NCBI GenBank assembly: GCA_030747395.1
Contig: JASLKT010000008.1
Coordinates: forward strand, 1-38,668
Reading direction: 5' to 3'
DNA length: 38,668 nucleotides
From: Candidatus Thalassarchaeaceae archaeon
GTDB lineage: Archaea > Thermoplasmatota > Poseidoniia > Poseidoniales > Thalassarchaeaceae
A model generated the notes under the pieces. That model made no database searches, was not told the DNA's origin, and worked only from the letters and a program-made list of their open reading frames with translations. Shown in pieces: positions 16,111-23,721 of this stretch (positions are counted from its first letter, which is position 1; every line of letters starts with the position of its first letter). A program made the position numbers and the translations under genes.

Positions 16111-17679
16111 CTAGAGGTCCAGTTTCCATCTGAGAATCCGCTGATCAGCCTCAGCCATCATCAAACTGAGTTTTCCAGCAATCCAAGCGGGCAAGAATTC
16201 ACCCTCATATTCTAGCAAAACACCACCATCTCTCAAATTCTGAAAATCTGGACCGAGCGTAGAGCGCCCCGGTTCTTCACCTGAAAGCAAGTTCTTCACT
16301 AACGCCTCTTCGATTTCGATTCTGTGATTATTGACAAGATGTGCTATACCATGTAATCCGGTTGAAATCAAGCGATTGTGTTCATTTCTGATTTTCCAAA
16401 CAGGTTGTCCGGCTTGCAGGACACGCACTGGCTGCCAATGTTCACCGGGAAAGAGTTGATTTTTGGCCGTCAAACGCGGGGCACTCCACATCCATTCACG
16501 AATATCATCTGTGCTAATATGCGCAAAGTGTCCTCTACGCCACATCGTCAAACCGTCAGAATGCACACCCCATTCTTCAAACAAATCGAGATCCTTTTGT
16601 TCAGGAATCCGCAAGTCCTTTTTTTTGAGAGGTCTAGGTTCAATCGGCACGGGTTCTTTCCCTTCATCACGGGGATGCGAGCGTGTTGCACGCGCTGAAT
16701 CATGATCGGTTTCCGTTTGAGTGAATACTGCGATAAAGAATCCCGAACCATCATTTTCATCATTCCATACACGTATGCAAGGTTGTGTATTCTCGGTCAT
16801 CCCCGGTCGCGTCTTCAATCCTGGGAAAACTGTACTTGAGTTGATTTCAATTAGAGATAACCAAGGAAACCGCTCAAGTACAACTTCAACGACATTTTCG
16901 TTTTCTTGAGGGTCAATTGAGCAGGTCGAATAGACCATTCGACCACCGGGCCGAAGGAGGAGAGCACCCCTGGAGAGAATACCGATTTGCAATCTAGACA
17001 TATGCTCACCATGCCTCGGTTTCCACTTCGCCCAAACATCGGTGTTTTTCCGAGTTGTACCACTGCCAGTACATGGCGCATCGACCAGTACCCGATCAAA
17101 ACCAGGTTCGGCAACCCGAGGGAAGTTTCGACCATCTTCACGAACGATGACCATATTCAGATGCCCAACTCTCTGTGCATTGGATACCAGGTGATTGGAA
17201 CGTCCTGGATTGGGCTCACTCGCAACCACCAATCCCCTTCCATCTAGACATTCTGCAATTTGGGTGGCTTTGGATCCAGGTGCGGCACACATGTCGAGGA
17301 CCCGCAGTCCGGGTTGAACATCTAAGGCCTGAACAGGCATCATCGAAGCCGCTTCTTGTTGCGTAATTCGTCCTGTTGAATGCAACGATTGAATCTTCAG
17401 CCGATACTCCTCATCAGGGCATTTTGATTTGTTCCAAGGCAGTGTATATGCTCCACCTGCACCTGTAAACCACTCGATTGGTTTGGCTCCCATTTCAAGG
17501 AGAATATTTCGAGTCCATTCAACATCTGACCTACACGGATTAATCCGCACGGTTTCGGGGAGTCTCGGCGTAGCTGAGTCCAGCCAGGTTTCAAGTTCAC
17601 CGGGGCGCAATTTCTCCACCAGTTGAGACAATTCACTGGCTGCAGCATGGGCACGCCAATCGGAAATCATCTCGCCCAT
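16111..17679 (-). CDS. NOL1/NOP2/Sun family RNA m5C methyltransferase
   Basis: A SAM-dependent RNA cytosine-5 methylase. From ATG 17679 it has 522 residues. The SAM motif VLDMCAAPGSKATQ lies near 127-140, the motif IV DAPCTGSG (C203) near 200-207, and motif VI YSTCSIDPQENE (catalytic C253) near 250-261. These two cysteines define the family. After the catalytic domain (to about 310) there is an extra C-terminal region of about 200 residues, as in the longer NSUN2/Trm4-like members acting on tRNA, so tRNA is the likely target. The TTG at 17733 gives a longer N terminus of doubtful value. It diverges from the membrane protein gene at 17758. Confidence 0.93.
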   Translation of the reverse strand: MGEMISDWRAHAAASELSQLVEKLRPGELETWLDSATPRLPETVRINPCRSDVEWTRNILLEMGAKPIEWFTGAGGAYTLPWNKSKCPDEEYRLKIQSLHSTGRITQQEAASMMPVQALDVQPGLRVLDMCAAPGSKATQIAECLDGRGLVVASEPNPGRSNHLVSNAQRVGHLNMVIVREDGRNFPRVAEPGFDRVLVDAPCTGSGTTRKNTDVWAKWKPRHGEHMSRLQIGILSRGALLLRPGGRMVYSTCSIDPQENENVVEVVLERFPWLSLIEINSSTVFPGLKTRPGMTENTQPCIRVWNDENDGSGFFIAVFTQTETDHDSARATRSHPRDEGKEPVPIEPRPLKKKDLRIPEQKDLDLFEEWGVHSDGLTMWRRGHFAHISTDDIREWMWSAPRLTAKNQLFPGEHWQPVRVLQAGQPVWKIRNEHNRLISTGLHGIAHLVNNHRIEIEEALVKNLLSGEEPGRSTLGPDFQNLRDGGVLLEYEGEFLPAWIAGKLSLMMAEADQRILRWKLDL

Positions 17680-17757
17680 ATTATCTCCGAAGTGTTGCTG
17701 AACTTCAGCGCATCGGCTACGCCCAACCTTCAACGGCTGGGAGCGAAAGGAACCGCT

Positions 17758-18906
17758 ATGGCGAATGGCACGACGCTGGTACTAACCGTCGGCTTACTGC
17801 TTGTTCCAGTTCTATTGCTCGGTAGAGATTGGATGCCAAAGTGGGTTCATAGAATCCCTTTTGCAATCATTTCGCTAGCCGTTCTCTTCAGAGTTTACGC
17901 CTTTTGGACCATCGATATTACCGATGCACAAGTTGCGGGTTATCTTCCAGATCATGTAACTGGAATTGAGACCATTTTGCACATTTTTGACGGCCCGGCA
18001 GGTCTCATGCTTGGATTGTTACTCGGCTTTTCAGCAGGTCTCGCTTTGGTTGAACCAAACACCAGTGAATGCCGATGGGCCACTCTTTGCTGGATTCTTC
18101 TTCTTGGATGGGGTATTGATTCCGATGGCTTTGCAACCATCGCCGCAACGCCCCTCAACGCCCAACCGTCCATTATGGATTGGCACAGTGCCATTTATCC
18201 ACTTCTTGGATGGGGCTTGTCGTTTGTTGTGATTCCAACCCTTGTGCAGATTGAAAATGCCACACCCTCTCGCCTTGCTGCTACATTTTGCATCTGCATT
18301 GCTCTTATCGATATTTCTTCAAGTCCAGTCGCGTGGATGTTACTGGGTCTGATTGCACACAGGATTTCCTCCTTGAGAATACATTCGATTCGAGGGGTGG
18401 CACCACAACGCCGTTGGGTTGGATTATTGTTGACTTTCTTCCTCTCGTCTGTCATCATTGTGATTGGTTTGTCTTGGTTAGCGATGCCAGATGAATTTTG
18501 GAAAGCAATATGGTATGCTCGTCTCGCTGTGGGCTGGATATTGTTGTGTGGAATTGTTGGTGCATTGACTCCAATGATGGGTTACGACGCTTACCCCCGT
18601 CCAGAAGCATGGGGCTTCCATACAGGTTTGATTCTCGCCCCTGCAATCTTGCCCCATCTTGAGTTGATTGAATATGCAATTCTTCCCATTTTTGTCATTG
18701 GAATCGTGATGCCCATTCTTGCGACACTCCCTGAGTATAGGCCACAAATTGATTGGAAACGTCGCGGGTTGGAGATGATTTTATTGCTGTCACTCCTACT
18801 GTTTTCCCTCTATCTAACAAACTACATCCCTCTTTCATTGGTTGCCATTCTTGCTGTACTACCATTGCTAATCCAATTCAAACATTCGGTGGATGAAGAG
18901 GAGTAA
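17758..18906 (+). CDS. polytopic membrane protein, unknown function
   Basis: A 382-residue protein made almost entirely of hydrophobic helices, about ten to twelve by eye, beginning with MANGTTLVLTVGLLLVPVLLL and ending in a short acidic tail. No transport or enzyme motif was recognised. Polar residues inside helices (for example WGIDSDGFAT and GYDAYPRPEAWGFH) hint at a channel or sensor site. The ATG at 17758 has AAAGGA upstream and begins the first helix; earlier in-frame starts would run through the opposite methylase start. It diverges from the RNA methylase gene. Confidence 0.75.
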   Translation: MANGTTLVLTVGLLLVPVLLLGRDWMPKWVHRIPFAIISLAVLFRVYAFWTIDITDAQVAGYLPDHVTGIETILHIFDGPAGLMLGLLLGFSAGLALVEPNTSECRWATLCWILLLGWGIDSDGFATIAATPLNAQPSIMDWHSAIYPLLGWGLSFVVIPTLVQIENATPSRLAATFCICIALIDISSSPVAWMLLGLIAHRISSLRIHSIRGVAPQRRWVGLLLTFFLSSVIIVIGLSWLAMPDEFWKAIWYARLAVGWILLCGIVGALTPMMGYDAYPRPEAWGFHTGLILAPAILPHLELIEYAILPIFVIGIVMPILATLPEYRPQIDWKRRGLEMILLLSLLLFSLYLTNYIPLSLVAILAVLPLLIQFKHSVDEEE

Positions 18907-18924
18907 AGAAACCTACATTTTGAG

Positions 18925-18990
18925 CATCGGTTCATCCCGAACGGTTATACCTGCACCGTCTCCGATGAGAGATTCGTAACCAATGGTTAC
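18925..18990 (+). promoter_or_regulatory. structured leader or intergenic RNA element
   Basis: CATCGG (18925-18930) pairs with CCGATG (18962-18967), enclosing ACGGT (18941-18945) paired with ACCGT (18955-18959). A separate hairpin GTAACC-AAT-GGTTAC (18976-18990) ends three bases before ATG 18994. The three stems fill the gap between the membrane protein and the small unknown gene. They could be a terminator plus a leader, or a regulatory RNA. Confidence 0.4.
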
Positions 18991-18993
18991 AGG

Positions 18994-19368
18994 ATGGGAT
19001 TCAAAATGACAACACAGCGCAAGCCGGCTCGCAGATACGCATCTGAGAGCGAGACAAAGAGAACGAACGCAGTTGAGACTGCAGTGAAACTGACACAACT
19101 GACTGACCGCGCTCGCCGCATCGGCGCAGCGCAGGGGCCTCTGGTTCCCGTTGAAGCACTCATGACCATTGAGTCTGATGCCTGGGTTTGGCAAACAGTG
19201 GATCGTAAAGTGCTCGAACAACTGAGCCATCGCTTGGTACTTCAGACGGAGGACGGACGTCGCCGTGAACTCTTCATGACCAATGGAATTGATTCGGCAA
19301 TGGACGCTGCAAGTCGCATTGTTGAATTCAACAATGGCGTTGTATTGATTGAGACTCTAGACCCCTGA
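18994..19368 (+). CDS. small basic protein, unknown function
   Basis: Unrecognised protein of 124 residues (120 if it starts at the second ATG, 19006). The first 45 residues are basic and look disordered or helical (TQRKPARRYASESETKRT); the rest looks like a small folded domain with alternating strands and helices. No cysteine cluster, signal peptide or catalytic motif is visible. It lies 67 bases upstream of the Sec61-beta gene on the same strand and has a structured leader; its stop codon lies within a strong hairpin. Confidence 0.72.
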   Translation: MGFKMTTQRKPARRYASESETKRTNAVETAVKLTQLTDRARRIGAAQGPLVPVEALMTIESDAWVWQTVDRKVLEQLSHRLVLQTEDGRRRELFMTNGIDSAMDAASRIVEFNNGVVLIETLDP

Positions 19369-19376
19369 AAGGGGTC
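19360..19376 (+). terminator. six-pair hairpin overlapping the stop codon
   Basis: GACCCC and GGGGTC flank the loop TGAAA, and the loop begins with the TGA stop of the upstream gene. It is followed by an A/T-rich stretch, as expected of an archaeal end signal between this gene and Sec61-beta. Confidence 0.45.
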
Positions 19377-19435
19377 ATATTCCGATAAATTTGGATTCGG
19401 CGTCTTGAAATATGAAAGGCGGGTCGGCGAATCGC

Positions 19436-19642
19436 ATGGCTGTAAAGAAGTCGAAGAAGAAGGGCGGCCCCAACATCCAGCAGGCCGCTGGTCTCATTCG
19501 CTATTTCGATGAGGAGAGCGAAGACGCAATCCAGATTTCAAAAGGCGCCCTTTACTTCGCTTGTATTTCTGTTAGCATCGTGATTTACTTGCTCAATCAC
19601 GGAGTCCTACAGTGGGCTTGGGCACAATTGACTGGCTTCTGA
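19436..19642 (+). CDS. secG: preprotein translocase subunit Sec61-beta (SecG)
   Basis: A 68-residue tail-anchored subunit of the SecYE-beta protein-conducting channel. It has a basic N terminus (MAVKKSKKKGG), then GGPNIQQAAGLIRYFDEESED, the family's conserved G-L-x-R-Y-F/Y-x-E-E segment, and one C-terminal transmembrane helix (about 38-58). ATG 19436 starts the usual MA-x-K-K sequence; the ATG at 19412 would add eight residues. The stop TGA directly abuts the stop of the convergent gene at 19643. Confidence 0.92.
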   Translation: MAVKKSKKKGGPNIQQAAGLIRYFDEESEDAIQISKGALYFACISVSIVIYLLNHGVLQWAWAQLTGF

Positions 19643-20536
19643 TTAATCCTCTTCGGATAAATCAACGAAGGGAATATCTTCCTGTTTTATTGCATCCTGT
19701 AGCATGGTTGCATCTGGGGGTAATTCCTCATATTCAAGCACGGTATCTGAAATATCGAGATCATCAACTTCGATGGCAGCCATTTCCTCCAAGGCATCTC
19801 CTCCCGAATGTTGAGCAGCAACCTCTGTTCTAGGATCAGCTGCAATGATGTGAACCTCGGCACGAGAAAGCGCTCGTTCTAATCCCGTTGATGAGCGATC
19901 GTGTAATGCATCATTGGCAATATCGCATTCTGAAAATGCAGCGCCAATTTCATCGAGAGCCCCCTCTTTTATCCAGCCCTTTGGAGCATCTTCAGCGAGA
20001 GTAGTCAATTCCTTCTCTAGGGCACGCGCCTTTGAGCGAATCACCTCAATTGAATCGGCCAAATCTGAATGTCCACGTTCAATCAGTGCTTCCCATTCGG
20101 CTTTCTCATCGATAGGATTCACTCCGGTCGCTTTTGCAAATCGCCCAATCCACTTGGCTTCCCATGGATTTCTACCGAGTGATGCAGCCAAATCGAAAAC
20201 CAATCTTGCACGTTGATTGAGTGGTCCAGTCATGTGGATTGAATTTAGAAAGCAGGAGGAAAACAATCCGAATCCCCAATACGAGCGACTCTCAATGGTT
20301 ACACTCACCTCGGCGTTAGACGTAACAATCCTCCAAATTTGTTGATCAAACCCTGGAATCTCTGTAACACGTGGAGGTTCGTGAGCACCAAAGCAACGAA
20401 GGAGCGCATCACCAACATCCCCGAGGTATAGGCTGCCTTCAGTTTCAGGATAATTTGCGTGGCGCAATCTCCTATCTGCATCGATTTTCATTTCAGGGTT
20501 TCCAGAACGAACCTGTGCATGCAGATGGCTTTCCAT
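19643..20536 (-). CDS. conserved-looking hypothetical protein
   Basis: Unrecognised 297-residue soluble protein with no signal peptide or membrane helix. The first half looks globular, with IWRIVTSNAEVSVTIESRSYWGFGLF and the helix LVFDLAASLGRNPWEAKWIGRF. The middle (about 150-215) is a helical, probably coiled-coil region rich in Glu, Ala and Lys. The last 50 residues are acidic. ATG 20536 is preferred over TTG 20569. It diverges from the HhH protein gene, with about 118 bases between the starts. Confidence 0.7.
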   Translation of the reverse strand: MESHLHAQVRSGNPEMKIDADRRLRHANYPETEGSLYLGDVGDALLRCFGAHEPPRVTEIPGFDQQIWRIVTSNAEVSVTIESRSYWGFGLFSSCFLNSIHMTGPLNQRARLVFDLAASLGRNPWEAKWIGRFAKATGVNPIDEKAEWEALIERGHSDLADSIEVIRSKARALEKELTTLAEDAPKGWIKEGALDEIGAAFSECDIANDALHDRSSTGLERALSRAEVHIIAADPRTEVAAQHSGGDALEEMAAIEVDDLDISDTVLEYEELPPDATMLQDAIKQEDIPFVDLSEED

Positions 20537-20654
20537 CGCATTCAGTTCAACTATTTCCGTGATGTTCAACTCCCCCCTTGGTCCGCACTTATCCTTGCGA
20601 GAGGAAGAACAACTTCAATACGTTCGACGGTTTGTACGATACGGAGCGGAAATA

Positions 20655-21125
20655 ATGGCGAAGAAGAAGTCCTCCGGCGATGACAAGGCAATAGCAAATC
20701 TACAAGCCGTACCAGGCGTTGGTAAATCGACTGCACAAAAGTTAGCCGAATCGGGCATCCGAACGGCTAATCAATTGTCAAAAGCAAGCATGAAAAAGTT
20801 GCTTGCAGCGGGCCTATCATCTGGAATGGCAACCAAATTGGTCGCTGCCGCAGCCAAGAGCACGGGCAAGAAGGTCGCAGCCAAAGCGAAGGCGGCACCC
20901 AAGAAGGCCGCAGCCAAAGCGAAGACCATTGCAATGTCCGCTAAGACTGCAGCAGTGAAGGGCAAAGCCAAGGCCAAGAAAAAGGCCCCTGCCAAGAAAA
21001 AGGCCCCTGCCAAGAAAAAGGCAGCTGTAACCAAGAAAGATAGCAAAACAGTTGAGGTTAGGAGCAAGACAATTGCGACTCCTTCATTGAAGGATCTTCT
21101 GAAGAGGATCAAGAAATCAGATTGA
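20655..21125 (+). CDS. helix-hairpin-helix protein with histone-H1-like Lys/Ala tail
   Basis: A 156-residue basic protein. Residues 12-62 form a helix-hairpin-helix module of the Rad51/topoisomerase-V type (LQAVPGVGKSTAQKLAESGI, then a second helical pair), which binds DNA backbone non-specifically. Residues 65-125 are almost only Lys, Ala and Pro with AAKAKAAPKK and PAKKKA repeats, like histone H1 tails and bacterial H1-like proteins. A short C-terminal element SLKDLLKRIKK follows. A role in DNA compaction or chromatin is inferred. ATG 20655 was chosen because it starts the basic N terminus MAKKKS. Its end is four bases from the convergent xer gene. Confidence 0.82.
   Translation: MAKKKSSGDDKAIANLQAVPGVGKSTAQKLAESGIRTANQLSKASMKKLLAAGLSSGMATKLVAAAAKSTGKKVAAKAKAAPKKAAAKAKTIAMSAKTAAVKGKAKAKKKAPAKKKAPAKKKAAVTKKDSKTVEVRSKTIATPSLKDLLKRIKKSD
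20973..21022 (+). repeat. 18-base tandem repeat in the H1-like tail
   Basis: The unit GCCAAGAAAAAGGCCCCT occurs twice exactly, followed by the first 14 bases of a third copy. It encodes AKKKAP repeats. Identity at the codon level points to recent slippage expansion. Confidence 0.9.
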
Positions 21126-21129
21126 TAAT

Positions 21130-22197
21130 TTACTCAATTTCCTTTCGCCCTTGTTGTGCTCGATGATAGATCTCTCGTAGGCTCTGGTCACCGATTTCAA
21201 GGTAGACTCGGGTTGTAGAGATATTCGCATGCCCCAGAAGTCTCTGGATGCTGACAAGATCAACTCCATTTTCCAGTAGCCCCGTGGCAAAATTATGCCG
21301 CAATGTATGCGGACTCAGTTTCGAACGAGGTATGTCTGAGGCATCAGCGAGTACATCCATCAATTTCTGAACTGCACGAGGTGTCAATCTGCGTCCACGT
21401 CGATTTAGAATGAGTGCATCGCGATGGTCATCGGAAGGCACATGCCGAGATATGATTTTATTTCGCACACGGCCATAGGCTTCGATGGCCTCAACGGTGG
21501 ATTCTGTGAATAGAACCAGACGATCCTTCCCACCTTTCCCATCCCGCACGGTTGCTGATAAATCATCTAAATCAACTGATGACCGGTCTAGTGCGCAAAG
21601 TTCAGAAACTCGCATTCCAGTATCGAGGAATACAGTGATGACGACATTGGCAAAGGGATTCTCACTGGTCGCAGCCGCCTCCTTCAATCGATCCATTTCA
21701 CGATGTGTGAGAGTTTTCGGTAAACTTCGGCCCTTTTGTGGTCGTGTCACCCAATCAGGTACACGATGACCAACCCAATTCAAGAGGTGACTAACCGATG
21801 CTAAACGGGCATTGATTGTTGCAGATGCAAGATGCGATATCGATTGGACCCAAATGTCAAGGCGACCATTGTTTGGATCCACCCATCGAGAAATTTGAGT
21901 CACAGAGATATTCTGCAAAGCATCCCAAGAAGGTGGAAGTTCTCCAGGAAGCACAGTTGTCAAGAATTGTTTGGTTGCAGTTCGGTAGGATCGAAGCGTA
22001 TGTGCACTTTTCTTTTCACTTGCCAATTGCATTTCATAGCAACCATGCCACGGTAAATCTGCCAAACGTGTCAATCGACTAGGCAATCCATATGGTACGC
22101 CCAATTCTTCTTCTGAAAAAGGAGTGGCAAAGCGACCCCCTTTTACTGATTCTGACCAATTGTTTTCTGTTGACTTTCTTTGATTTCCATCCTGCAT
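21130..22197 (-). CDS. xerA: tyrosine recombinase, XerA/XerC-like
   Basis: A site-specific recombinase of the lambda-integrase family; from ATG 22197 it has 355 residues. An N-terminal SAM-like DNA-binding domain (about 40-145) precedes the catalytic domain. The catalytic set is complete: R196 in DTGMRVSEL, the lysine in GKGGKDR (K224), H297-xx-R300 in SPHTLRHNF, H323 in LLGHANISTT and the nucleophile Y332 in RVYLEI. Xer proteins resolve chromosome dimers at dif sites; archaeal XerA acts alone. No integrase neighbours or attachment sites are visible, which supports a housekeeping role. ATG 22239 is also possible and would add a Gly/Pro-rich lead. The nearby H1-like and ParA genes fit a chromosome-maintenance neighbourhood. 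Confidence 0.92.
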   Translation of the reverse strand: MQDGNQRKSTENNWSESVKGGRFATPFSEEELGVPYGLPSRLTRLADLPWHGCYEMQLASEKKSAHTLRSYRTATKQFLTTVLPGELPPSWDALQNISVTQISRWVDPNNGRLDIWVQSISHLASATINARLASVSHLLNWVGHRVPDWVTRPQKGRSLPKTLTHREMDRLKEAAATSENPFANVVITVFLDTGMRVSELCALDRSSVDLDDLSATVRDGKGGKDRLVLFTESTVEAIEAYGRVRNKIISRHVPSDDHRDALILNRRGRRLTPRAVQKLMDVLADASDIPRSKLSPHTLRHNFATGLLENGVDLVSIQRLLGHANISTTRVYLEIGDQSLREIYHRAQQGRKEIE

Positions 22198-22212
22198 GCT
22201 GCTACCATCCTC

Positions 22213-22251
22213 AGGGCCCAAAGGCCCCTGCAATCCCATCCCCGAAGGGAT
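22213..22251 (-). promoter_or_regulatory. two small hairpins upstream of the xer gene
   Basis: On the minus strand ATCCC-TTCG-GGGAT (22251 to 22238) forms a hairpin with a stable TTCG tetraloop and overlaps the possible start ATG at 22239. A second, imperfect stem follows at about 22231-22213 (CAGGGGCC-TTT-GGGCCCTG, one mismatch), ahead of the preferred start at 22197. Either could modulate translation. Confidence 0.35.
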
Positions 22252-22341
22252 ACCGCAGTCAGGGGGTGATGGTATCAATGCTGCGCAGGGTCAATTGGAT
22301 TATCCGCCCCAAAGAGGTGCGAATTTGAAATGCCGGCTTCT

Positions 22342-23613
22342 TCAGCGGCGCCGATATCGCCAATGGTGTTCAGGAACTCGTGCCGCCCATGCTGCTTCGT
22401 TCTCAATGTTCGATTCAACATTCCACGGTTGTGGTTTTTCTGGCGCTGTAAAACGAGCATCAATTGTTTGTTGAATCAATGGACGAATGCGCTGATGTAG
22501 AACTTCAATTTCTCCGTAGAAGATGAGTTCATCAGCCTCACGAAGAACAAGATCACCAGATGGATTCCAAATGTGGGCTCCTGCACGACCAATCGCTGCG
22601 ACGGTTCCATCCTCATCAAATGTCATCAAATCGCCAAGGCGACGACCGACAAGTTCGGGATAGCGTCGCACTTTCAACGAAAGCGTACCATGCCCTTCTT
22701 TGTTTGAAAGCAATTGATTCAAATCGATTGGTGTGAAGGCATGAGTTTCAACAACGTGAGCCATAATGTGTCCTGCAACATTGATTCCGCTTGCCTTCTC
22801 AATCCCTTCTAGTCCTGGACTTGAGTTGACTTCGAGTAGTAGAGGGCCCCGGGATGATTCAAGCAAATCAACTCCAGCCACATCCAATCCAAGCAGACGG
22901 GCCGCCTTGCAAGCGATGCGAGCATAGTCATCTGGTAAATTGATACTTTCAACACTGCCACCCAAGTGGTAGTTTGATCGGAATTCCCGTCCATGGGCAC
23001 GTCGGCGCATCGATGCGACAACTTTGCCGCCCACTACGAGTACTCTCACGTCACGTCCGTGACTTTCCTGAATGTATTCCTGAACGAGAACACGGTCAGT
23101 ATCCTCAAGCACCTTCCATGCGAGTTCACTAGCTTCTCGTTCGGTGTGTGCTAGGTATACGCCAGTCCCCTGTGTGCCTTCTGGTGCCTTGATGACACAG
23201 GGCACCCCTCCAACTTGTCGAATGGCTCTCTCAACGTCACGCCAGTCGCGAACCAGTGCGGTTGTCGGTACAGGAATGTGATTTGCAGAGAGTACTTGAG
23301 TTGCGTGCAACTTATCACGACTGTTCTGAATTCCATCGCTACTGTTTGCCACATATGTACCCATGCGTTCAAATTGGCGAGCAATGGCCACACCATGGCC
23401 TGTAATCGAATATCCAATGCGTGGAACAACAGCATCTACTTCGACGTTCCACCCCTCATGCAGAATGCGTCGTCCATCATTTCCGACGGTTACGGAGAGT
23501 TTCATCGGATCCAAAACATCGACTGAACATCCGAGTGCATTTGCTTCATCTACAAGACGCCTTGTAGAGTACAGCCGAGGGCCGCGAGATAGGATGGCTA
23601 CGCGCAGGGTCAT
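22342..23613 (-). CDS. RimK-like ATP-grasp ligase fused to an RCK_C domain
   Basis: A 423-residue protein. Residues 1-290 are an ATP-grasp ligase of the RimK type, with VPCVIKAPEGTQGTGVYL (ATP loop), VLVQEYIQES, VRVLVVGGKVVASMRR and the metal-binding LLLEVNSSPGLEGIE near 258-272. RimK relatives join glutamate or another amino acid to a protein or cofactor (ribosomal protein S6, lysine carrier protein, coenzyme F420 or tetrahydrosarcinapterin). Residues about 308-378 match an RCK_C (TrkA-C) ligand-binding domain: YPELVGRRLGDL, VAAIGRAG, PSGDLVLREADELIFYG. Substrate cannot be told. It starts at ATG 23613 and diverges from the gene at 23722. Confidence 0.9.
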   Translation of the reverse strand: MTLRVAILSRGPRLYSTRRLVDEANALGCSVDVLDPMKLSVTVGNDGRRILHEGWNVEVDAVVPRIGYSITGHGVAIARQFERMGTYVANSSDGIQNSRDKLHATQVLSANHIPVPTTALVRDWRDVERAIRQVGGVPCVIKAPEGTQGTGVYLAHTEREASELAWKVLEDTDRVLVQEYIQESHGRDVRVLVVGGKVVASMRRRAHGREFRSNYHLGGSVESINLPDDYARIACKAARLLGLDVAGVDLLESSRGPLLLEVNSSPGLEGIEKASGINVAGHIMAHVVETHAFTPIDLNQLLSNKEGHGTLSLKVRRYPELVGRRLGDLMTFDEDGTVAAIGRAGAHIWNPSGDLVLREADELIFYGEIEVLHQRIRPLIQQTIDARFTAPEKPQPWNVESNIENEAAWAARVPEHHWRYRRR

Positions 23614-23660
23614 CGAATCGGGGCGGAACCGCTTCCGTTTTGAGTCCTACGCATGAAAAC

Positions 23661-23706
23661 CGCGTGACCGCGCGCCCGCTCGCACACACGCTCGCGCGCG
23701 TGCGAG
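23661..23706. other. alternating purine-pyrimidine, hairpin-forming tract
   Basis: This stretch of the 108-base divergent gap is rich in CG and CA steps and contains CTCGCAC (23679-23685) complementary to GTGCGAG (23700-23706), with further CG-rich complementarity inside. It could form a cruciform or left-handed DNA. It separates the divergent RimK-like and collagen-like genes. Confidence 0.4.
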
Positions 23707-23721
23707 AAGCGAGGCTTTGAA

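Noticed and set aside
20771-21112. Long open frame opposite the H1-like gene
   Set aside because: It is the complement of the Lys/Ala-rich tail; the predicted protein is a repetitive hydrophobic string with no independent support.
21130-22197. Xer recombinase as an integrase of a mobile element
   Set aside because: No tRNA-attachment repeat, no phage or plasmid genes and no base-composition change around it; a dif-type role is more likely. No clear dif site was found by eye.
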